Origin: Xanthobacteraceae bacterium
Lineage (GTDB): Bacteria; Pseudomonadota; Alphaproteobacteria; Rhizobiales; Xanthobacteraceae
DNA length: 5,906 nt
Assembly: GCA_030040825.1 (NCBI GenBank)
Contig: JASHSY010000111.1
Coordinates: 1 to 5,906 of the forward strand
Direction of reading: 5' to 3'
A program made the translations under genes and the position numbers. Shown here in pieces: positions 1 to 3,739 of this stretch. Under the pieces are notes generated by a model that had not been told where the DNA came from, did not search any database, and was given only the letters and a program-made list of their open reading frames with translations. The stretch's first letter is position 1; every line of letters begins with the position of its first letter.

Positions 1-58
1 CGCCGCCGCCACCCGCGCGCTGCTTGCCCGCAACGCCGCATTTGCGCCGGCGCGGTGA
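1..58 (+). CDS. trpC: Indole-3-glycerol phosphate synthase, 3' end only (partial)
   Basis: Only the last 18 codons are in the window, read in the frame beginning at base 2 and ending with TGA at 56-58; they give a tail AAATRALLARNAAFAPAR. Indole-3-glycerol phosphate synthase closes the indole ring in tryptophan synthesis. The call rests on the Ala-rich 'AATRALLA' ending, which resembles the C-terminus of TrpC in Bradyrhizobium-like bacteria, and on the fact that trpC commonly precedes moaC in this group. The fragment is too short for a motif-based call, so the identity is an inference. Its TGA overlaps the GTG of moaC in the sequence GTGA, which suggests translational coupling. Confidence 0.6.
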   Translation, partial: AAATRALLARNAAFAPAR

Positions 59-552
59 CTGTCGTGGCGCGGACGAAAAAACTCACTCATTTATCGAGCG
101 GCGGAACCGCCCACATGGTGGATGTGTCCGGCAAGCCCGCAACCGAGCGGGAAGCCACTGCCGAGGGGTTTGTGCGGATGCTGCCGGCAACGCTCGAAAT
201 CGTGCGCAGCGGCAATGCAAAGAAGGGCGACGTGTTCGGCGCCGCTCGCATTGCCGGCATTATGGCCGCCAAGCGCACACACGCTCTGATTCCACTTTGT
301 CATCCGCTCGCCATCTCGCAGGTCGATGTCGACCCCGTGCCAGACCCCACATTGCCGGGGATAAAGATCACGGCGCGGGTCAAGGTCGCCGGCCAAACCG
401 GCGTCGAGATGGAGGCATTGACCGCGGTTTCGGTCGCCTGCCTCACCATCTATGACATGGTGAAGGCCGTCGACCGTGGTATGCGCATCGAAGGCATCCG
501 CCTGATCGAGAAAACCGGCGGTCAGAGCGGCCATTATCGGGCGAAGGAGTAA
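55..552 (+). CDS. moaC: Cyclic pyranopterin monophosphate synthase MoaC
   Basis: MoaC converts the 3',8-cyclo-GTP made by MoaA into cyclic pyranopterin monophosphate, an early step of molybdenum cofactor synthesis in the cytoplasm. The 165-residue product matches the family over its whole length (E. coli MoaC has 161). Visible hallmarks are AHMVDVSGK at 19-27, KKGDVF at 56-61, AAKRT at 71-75, LCHPL at 81-85 (His83), GVEMEALTA at 116-124, TIYDMVKAVD at 131-140 and KTGGQSG at 153-159. Asp134 and Lys137 correspond to the catalytic Asp128 and Lys131 of E. coli, so the enzyme should be active. The GTG at 55 overlaps the upstream TGA as GTGA and has no clear Shine-Dalgarno sequence, which fits coupling to trpC. 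A second GTG at 64 would give 162 residues and cannot be excluded. moeA follows after 3 bases. Confidence 0.96.
   Translation: MTVVARTKKLTHLSSGGTAHMVDVSGKPATEREATAEGFVRMLPATLEIVRSGNAKKGDVFGAARIAGIMAAKRTHALIPLCHPLAISQVDVDPVPDPTLPGIKITARVKVAGQTGVEMEALTAVSVACLTIYDMVKAVDRGMRIEGIRLIEKTGGQSGHYRAKE
546..549 (+). promoter_or_regulatory. Ribosome binding site of moeA
   Basis: GGAG at the very end of moaC sits 6 bases before the GTG at 556. It would be 15 bases from the in-frame ATG at 565, which is too far, so it selects the GTG start. Because it lies inside the last codons of moaC, translation of moeA is probably coupled to moaC. Confidence 0.7.
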
Positions 553-555
553 GCG

Positions 556-1767
556 GTGGCGGCGATGTTATCGGTCGCAGACGCGCTCACCCGCGTACTG
601 GAACATGCGCGGCCGCTGCCGGCCGAAGAAGCGCCGCTGTCGGACGCCTGCGGTCGCGTGCTCGCCTATGCGCTCAAAGCGCGCCGCACTCAACCACCGG
701 CCGACGTTTCCGCTATGGATGGTTACGCAGTGCGCTCAGCCGACGTTGCTACGTCGCCGGTGCAATTGAAAGTGGTCGGCGAAGTTGCCGCCGGGCGGCC
801 GTTTGCACGCGCCATCGGTCCGAACGAGGCAGCGCGGATCTTCACCGGCGGCGTGATCCCAGCCGGCAGCGACACGGTTGTCATCCAGGAGGACACCAAG
901 CGCAACGGTGATCAGGTCGAGATCGGAGTAGCGTCGGTCAAGGGCCGCCACATCCGGGTGCAAGGGCTCGACTTCAAGGCCGGCGAGACGCTCATCGCCG
1001 CCGGCCGTCGGCTCACTGCACGCGATCTGACGCTCGCGGCCGGCATGAACCATCCACTCGTGCCCGTGTATCGGCGCCCGAAAGTTGCGCTGTTTGCCAC
1101 GGGCGACGAACTGGTGCCGCCCGGCGCGGAGCCGGGCCCCGGTCAGATCGTCTCGTCCAATGCCTTTGCGCTGGCGGCGCTTGCCCGTGGCGAAGGAGCC
1201 ACCGTCGACGATTTCGGTATTGTCGGCGATCGGCTCGACGATACGATTGCGGCCGTGCAGCGGGCGCGCCAAAGCGGTGCCGACATCCTCGTCACCACCG
1301 GCGGCGCCTCGGTCGGCGACCACGATCTGGTGCAGAAGGCGTTCGCCGCCGAGGGCATGACACTGTCGTTCTGGCGTCTGGCGCTGCGCCCCGGCCGGCC
1401 GTTGATGCACGGCCGGCTTGACGGCATGGATGTGCTCGGCCTCCCCGGCAATCCGGTTTCGGCTTTCGTTTGCGGCTTTTTGTTTCTCGCACCGCTTATT
1501 CGTCGACTGGCCGGCCGCAACGATCTTATGCCGCCGGTCGAGTCGGCCATCCTGGGCTGCGACCTCCCCGGCAACAGCGAGCGCGCCGATTACATGCGCG
1601 CAACGCTCAAAGACACGCCGCAAGGTCCGGTCGCGACTCCATTCCCGATCCAAGACTCCTCAATGATGGTGCCGCTCGCCAAGGCCGATTGTCTGGTGGT
1701 CCGCGAACCGCACGAACCGGCCGCGAATGCCGGCAGCCCATGCGCGATCATGCGCCTCGATCGATAA
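556..1767 (+). CDS. moeA: Molybdopterin molybdenumtransferase MoeA
   Basis: MoeA inserts molybdate into adenylylated molybdopterin (made by MogA-type proteins), releasing AMP and giving active molybdenum cofactor. The 403-residue length is typical (E. coli 411). Motifs in order: DVSAMDGYAVR at 50-60 with Asp55; FTGGVIPAGSDTVVIQED at 96-113; GLDFKAGE at 137-144, with Asp139 in the place of E. coli Asp142; RPKVALFATGDEL at 174-186 with Glu185; the MoCF-binding segment VTTGGASVGDHD at 246-257; LRPGRPLMHG at 278-287; and GLPGNPVSAF at 295-304. A C-terminal beta domain (about 325-403) completes the fold. All expected active-site residues seem present. It is the last gene of the trpC-moaC-moeA run; the next gene is on the opposite strand. 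Start GTG 556 is favoured by GGAG 6 bases upstream. Confidence 0.97.
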   Translation: MAAMLSVADALTRVLEHARPLPAEEAPLSDACGRVLAYALKARRTQPPADVSAMDGYAVRSADVATSPVQLKVVGEVAAGRPFARAIGPNEAARIFTGGVIPAGSDTVVIQEDTKRNGDQVEIGVASVKGRHIRVQGLDFKAGETLIAAGRRLTARDLTLAAGMNHPLVPVYRRPKVALFATGDELVPPGAEPGPGQIVSSNAFALAALARGEGATVDDFGIVGDRLDDTIAAVQRARQSGADILVTTGGASVGDHDLVQKAFAAEGMTLSFWRLALRPGRPLMHGRLDGMDVLGLPGNPVSAFVCGFLFLAPLIRRLAGRNDLMPPVESAILGCDLPGNSERADYMRATLKDTPQGPVATPFPIQDSSMMVPLAKADCLVVREPHEPAANAGSPCAIMRLDR

Positions 1768-1776
1768 ACGAAAAGA

Positions 1777-1796
1777 GCCCGGGACTTTGCCCGGGC
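1777..1796 (-). terminator. Rho-independent terminator of the beta-barrel gene, shared with moeA
   Basis: GCCCGGG (1777-1783) and CCCGGGC (1790-1796) form a perfect 7-bp GC stem with a 6-base loop ACTTTG. Read on the minus strand the stem is followed by TCTTTTCG, a short U-rich tail, so it fits an intrinsic terminator for the gene ending at 1828. On the plus strand the stem is followed by CCTGACGC without a T run. It is therefore probably weaker for moeA, whose stop is only 10 bases upstream. Confidence 0.75.
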
Positions 1797-1827
1797 CCTG
1801 ACGCAAAATCTCAGCAGCGCACCTTGG

Positions 1828-2523
1828 CTAGCGCATGCCGCTAAAGTTGAATCGCCACACCAGCTCGGTAAACACGGTCTGCGTAGCGAGATTAGAGCGC
1901 AGCCCGGCAACGTTGTTACTTTGGAAGTTCGAGTAGCGATATTCCGTGCGCAGGAAAAGGCCCGGCAGGACCCAACTCAGCGATGTCTCGCTGCCGCCGC
2001 CGAAAAACCAGCCGTTGTAATTTTGCGCTGGAACGGCGACGCCGGCCGGCACGAAGTTTATCGCATTAAGGTGCGTCCCCGTATAACCGCCGTCGGTGTA
2101 GAGGAGCACATTCGGCGACAGCAGAACGCCCGCGCGCAGGCCACCAGCCCATGCGCTGGTTTCGTTCATGTTGCCGGTGAAGCCGGCGGGCGACGACGCT
2201 GTACCCCTAAAGTTCATGAAGTCGTAATCGCCGAACGCGCCGATCACGGTATCCCAATTCCAAATATGCATCTGATAATCGCACCCGCCGCCGGCAAGTC
2301 CCATCCAGCCTTGGCCACCGACATCGACCGTCGCCGCCCCTGCCAAACTCTGATTGCTGGTCATTAAGCCGCCACCGCCGCCGCCGCCGATGTAACAGCC
2401 GGTCCAGGACGGCGCGGGCGGCGGGGGAGCTTTGTAGACCGCCGGCGGCGGCGGTAGGTCGGCAGCCAGTGCCGAAGACGCCAATGCGAACACGCCGACA
2501 CAAACCAGCAACGTGCGCTTCAT
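1828..2523 (-). CDS. Outer membrane beta-barrel protein (Omp25/Omp31-like family)
   Basis: The 231-residue protein begins with a signal peptide: charged MKR, a hydrophobic core, and a probable cut after ASSALA at residue 20, giving mature ADLPPPP. A Pro-rich linker (21-39) with two PPPP runs leads to SWTGCYIGG, a form of the 'WTGFYIG' first strand found in Omp25/Omp31-like proteins of rhizobia and Brucella. Alternating polar and aromatic strands with Gly-rich turns follow, for example GWMGLAGGG (72-80), WAGGLRAGVLLS (125-136), LFLRTEYRYSNF (189-200) and VFTELVWRFNF (217-227). This implies an about 8-stranded barrel in the outer membrane. The function beyond a structural or small porin role is not known. 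Oddities: seven glycines in a row (46-52) and two cysteines in the mature chain (C43, C81). ATG 2523 was chosen for the signal peptide and the GAGGGG 9 bases upstream. It is convergent with moeA and divergent from lexA. Confidence 0.88.
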   Translation of the reverse strand: MKRTLLVCVGVFALASSALAADLPPPPAVYKAPPPPAPSWTGCYIGGGGGGGLMTSNQSLAGAATVDVGGQGWMGLAGGGCDYQMHIWNWDTVIGAFGDYDFMNFRGTASSPAGFTGNMNETSAWAGGLRAGVLLSPNVLLYTDGGYTGTHLNAINFVPAGVAVPAQNYNGWFFGGGSETSLSWVLPGLFLRTEYRYSNFQSNNVAGLRSNLATQTVFTELVWRFNFSGMR

Positions 2524-2532
2524 GACACCCAT

Positions 2533-2539
2533 CCCCTCT
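2533..2539 (-). promoter_or_regulatory. Ribosome binding site of the beta-barrel gene
   Basis: On the minus strand AGAGGGG ends 9 bases before the ATG at 2523. Another in-frame ATG touches this site directly (2532-2530) and would leave no spacing, and the frame stays open much further upstream (to 2829). The site together with the signal peptide therefore fixes the start at 2523. Confidence 0.65.
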
Positions 2540-2577
2540 TTGAAACGACCTGCCTTTGAACACGAACCAGCACGATA

Positions 2578-2607
2578 ATTACCAAGTGTAACGCAACAAT
2601 CCGTCAA
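2578..2607 (-). promoter_or_regulatory. Probable sigma-70 type promoter of the beta-barrel gene
   Basis: On the minus strand, TTGACG (2607-2602, five of six bases of the -35 consensus) is followed after 18 bases by GGTAAT (2583-2578, four of six of the -10 consensus). This would start transcription near 2571, about 48 bases ahead of the ATG at 2523. The call is by eye only, and the -10 is weak, as is common in alphaproteobacteria. Confidence 0.4.
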
Positions 2608-2615
2608 AACAGCGT

Positions 2616-2630
2616 TGTGCAAAAAGCACA
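2616..2630. repeat. Short perfect inverted repeat upstream of the -35 element
   Basis: TGTGC (2616-2620) and GCACA (2626-2630) are a perfect 5-bp inverted repeat around AAAAA. The site lies 8 bases upstream of the proposed -35 box of the beta-barrel gene, where an activator could bind. It could also arise by chance, and no regulator is suggested by the sequence. Confidence 0.3.
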
Positions 2631-2843
2631 GTGCCCAAAATAGTGCGGTGAAAAAGCGATTCGGAGAATTTCTTCGACGGAATCGGGAACTCTCAAGCGG
2701 GAATCTACCGGGCTCGTCTGATCGGGTGGACGCGCCGCAGAAGCCGGCGCCGAGGGCGACGAAAAGCAACATTGATCGTTGGATTCCGGCGGTAAGTGCG
2801 CCTTTAAGCCCAACCGCTGGTTTGTTCACTTCAAATTAAAGGG
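2631..2843. other. Intergenic stretch with no recognised feature
   Basis: This is the middle of the 397-base gap between the divergent beta-barrel gene and lexA. I see no RNA gene, no terminator with a T run and no convincing coding sequence. A 74-codon plus-strand frame (2615-2839) has no ribosome binding site and a composition like random translation. The minus strand frame in phase with the beta-barrel gene is open to 2829 but does not look like protein. The stretch is lower in GC than its neighbours. Confidence 0.5.
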
Positions 2844-2872
2844 TTGCGGAACACATATGGAACGGATAGTGT
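2844..2872 (+). promoter_or_regulatory. Possible lexA promoter overlapped by the LexA operator
   Basis: TTGCGG (2844-2849) and TAGTGT (2867-2872), 17 bases apart, are a weak match to sigma-70 elements. The operator GAAC-N7-GAAC lies inside the spacer, the position expected for a repressor that blocks RNA polymerase. The match is poor enough that the true start could lie elsewhere in 2840-2900. Confidence 0.3.
2849..2863. promoter_or_regulatory. LexA (SOS) box, alphaproteobacterial GAAC-N7-GAAC type
   Basis: GAAC (2849-2852), seven bases ACATATG, GAAC (2860-2863) is an exact direct-repeat SOS box; on the other strand it reads GTTC-N7-GTTC, the operator established for LexA of alphaproteobacteria such as Rhodobacter and Sinorhizobium. 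It lies 57 bases before the lexA ATG. It indicates autoregulation: LexA represses its own gene until RecA-stimulated self-cleavage during DNA damage. Confidence 0.85.
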
Positions 2873-2874
2873 CC

Positions 2875-2889
2875 GTTCATGATTTGTTT
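2875..2889. promoter_or_regulatory. Possible second, degenerate LexA box in opposite orientation
   Basis: GTTC (2875-2878), seven bases, then GTTT (2886-2889) matches seven of the eight fixed bases of GTTC-N7-GTTC. It is the mirror image of the perfect box at 2849-2863 about a centre at 2869. The inner half-sites form a perfect inverted repeat, GAACGGA (2860-2866) and TCCGTTC (2872-2878), around TAGTG. It could be a second, weaker operator or a chance half-site. Confidence 0.4.
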
Positions 2890-2920
2890 CGACCACTAGG
2901 GGCCAACGGGGAAAGCGCCG

Positions 2921-3622
2921 ATGCTCACGCGCAAGCAAGCGGAACTGCTGCGGTTCATTCATGAGCGACTGAAAGAAGCCGGAGTTCCACCCTCCTTCGA
3001 CGAAATGAAGGACGCGCTTGATCTGCGCTCCAAATCCGGAATTCATCGGCTGATTACCGCCTTGGAAGAGCGTGGCTTCATCCGCCGCTTGCCGAATCGA
3101 GCCCGCGCCATCGAGGTGATCAAACTGCCCGAGTCGGTCGCGCACGGGATGGCGGCTGGCAGCCGGCGCGGATTTACGCCGAGTGTCATCGAAGGCAATC
3201 TCGGCCGCGTACGCACCGCGTCGGAGGACGACAGCGGCCGCCCGGTCGCCGTGCCGGTCATGGGCCGGATCGCCGCCGGTACACCGATTGAAGCGATCCA
3301 GACCCGCAGCCATACCATCAATATGCCACCGGATATGCTCGGCACCGGCGAGCATTTCGCGCTCGAAGTCCGCGGCGATTCGATGATCGAGGCTGGCATC
3401 CTCGACGGCGATGTCGCGCTCTTGAAGCGCAGCGATGCCGCCGATACCGGTGACATCGTGGTCGCGCTAATCGACGATGAGGAAGCGACGCTGAAGCGGT
3501 TCCGCCGGCGCGGCGCTTCGATCGCGCTTGAGCCTGCAAACACCGCCTACGAGGTGCGCATTTTGCCGCCCAACCGCGTGCGCATTCAGGGCAAGCTGGT
3601 CGGATTGTTCCGGCGATATTGA
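2921..3622 (+). CDS. lexA: LexA repressor, SOS regulon regulator and self-cleaving S24 peptidase
   Basis: LexA represses DNA repair genes and cleaves itself when activated RecA filaments form. The 233-residue protein has the N-terminal winged helix domain at about 1-65 (start MLTRKQAELLRFIHERL; recognition region RSKSGIHRLI at 36-45). A linker of about 45 residues, longer than in E. coli (202 residues in total), leads to the S24 peptidase domain from about 110. The cleavage site is Ala119-Gly120 in VMGRIAAGTPIEA. The catalytic dyad is Ser154 in RGDSMIEAG and Lys192 in ATLKRF. The distances (34 from Gly to Ser, 38 from Ser to Lys) are near those of E. coli (34 and 37), so it should be active. 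GGGG (2908-2911) lies 9 bases before ATG 2921. A LexA box upstream points to autoregulation. It is transcribed towards comEC. Confidence 0.97.
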   Translation: MLTRKQAELLRFIHERLKEAGVPPSFDEMKDALDLRSKSGIHRLITALEERGFIRRLPNRARAIEVIKLPESVAHGMAAGSRRGFTPSVIEGNLGRVRTASEDDSGRPVAVPVMGRIAAGTPIEAIQTRSHTINMPPDMLGTGEHFALEVRGDSMIEAGILDGDVALLKRSDAADTGDIVVALIDDEEATLKRFRRRGASIALEPANTAYEVRILPPNRVRIQGKLVGLFRRY

Positions 3623-3630
3623 GCAACGAT

Positions 3631-3732
3631 CCGTCACCCGGAGGTGCGAGTGAGCGAGCCTCGAAGGGCGACGGCCCTCACACCTTGGCCGTATCCTTCG
3701 AGGGCTGCTTCGCAGCCACCTCAGCGTGACGG
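3631..3732. repeat. Long imperfect inverted repeat between convergent lexA and comEC
   Basis: The outer arms CCGTCACCCGGAGGTG (3631-3646) and CACCTCAGCGTGACGG (3717-3732) pair at 14 of 16 positions. Inner arms CCTCGAAGG (3659-3667) and CCTTCGAGG (3695-3703) pair at all 9 positions, and a small perfect hairpin GGCTGC-TTC-GCAGCC (3703-3717) lies within the right half. The pattern 'CGTCAC..GAGGTG...CTCGAAGG' strongly resembles dispersed palindromic repeats I recall from Bradyrhizobium and relatives; copy number cannot be judged from one window. It starts 8 bases after the lexA stop and ends 7 bases before the comEC stop. It may help end both transcripts, but it has no T run, so it is not a standard intrinsic terminator. 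Confidence 0.7.
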
Positions 3733-3739
3733 GAATAAT

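Noticed and set aside
24..455. A 143-codon plus-strand frame overlapping moaC
   Set aside because: Arg-rich, low-quality translation in a shifted frame of moaC, with no start signal.
91..534. A 147-codon open frame antisense to moaC
   Set aside because: It is a shadow of moaC, which is supported along its whole length by conserved motifs.
736..1653. A 305-codon open frame antisense to moeA
   Set aside because: Long antisense frames are expected opposite a GC-rich gene; the product shows no domain, and moeA in the other direction has every family motif.
2557..2567. GAAC-AC-GAAC near the barrel gene start as a LexA box
   Set aside because: The half-sites are 2 bases apart, not 7, so it does not match the alphaproteobacterial LexA operator.
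2524..2829. A 102-residue N-terminal extension of the barrel protein, open in frame to 2829
   Set aside because: A clear signal peptide and a well spaced ribosome binding site place the start at 2523; the extension would bury the signal peptide and spans the promoter region.
2615..2839. A 74-codon plus-strand frame upstream of lexA
   Set aside because: No ribosome binding site and no recognisable protein features; it ends close to the lexA control region.
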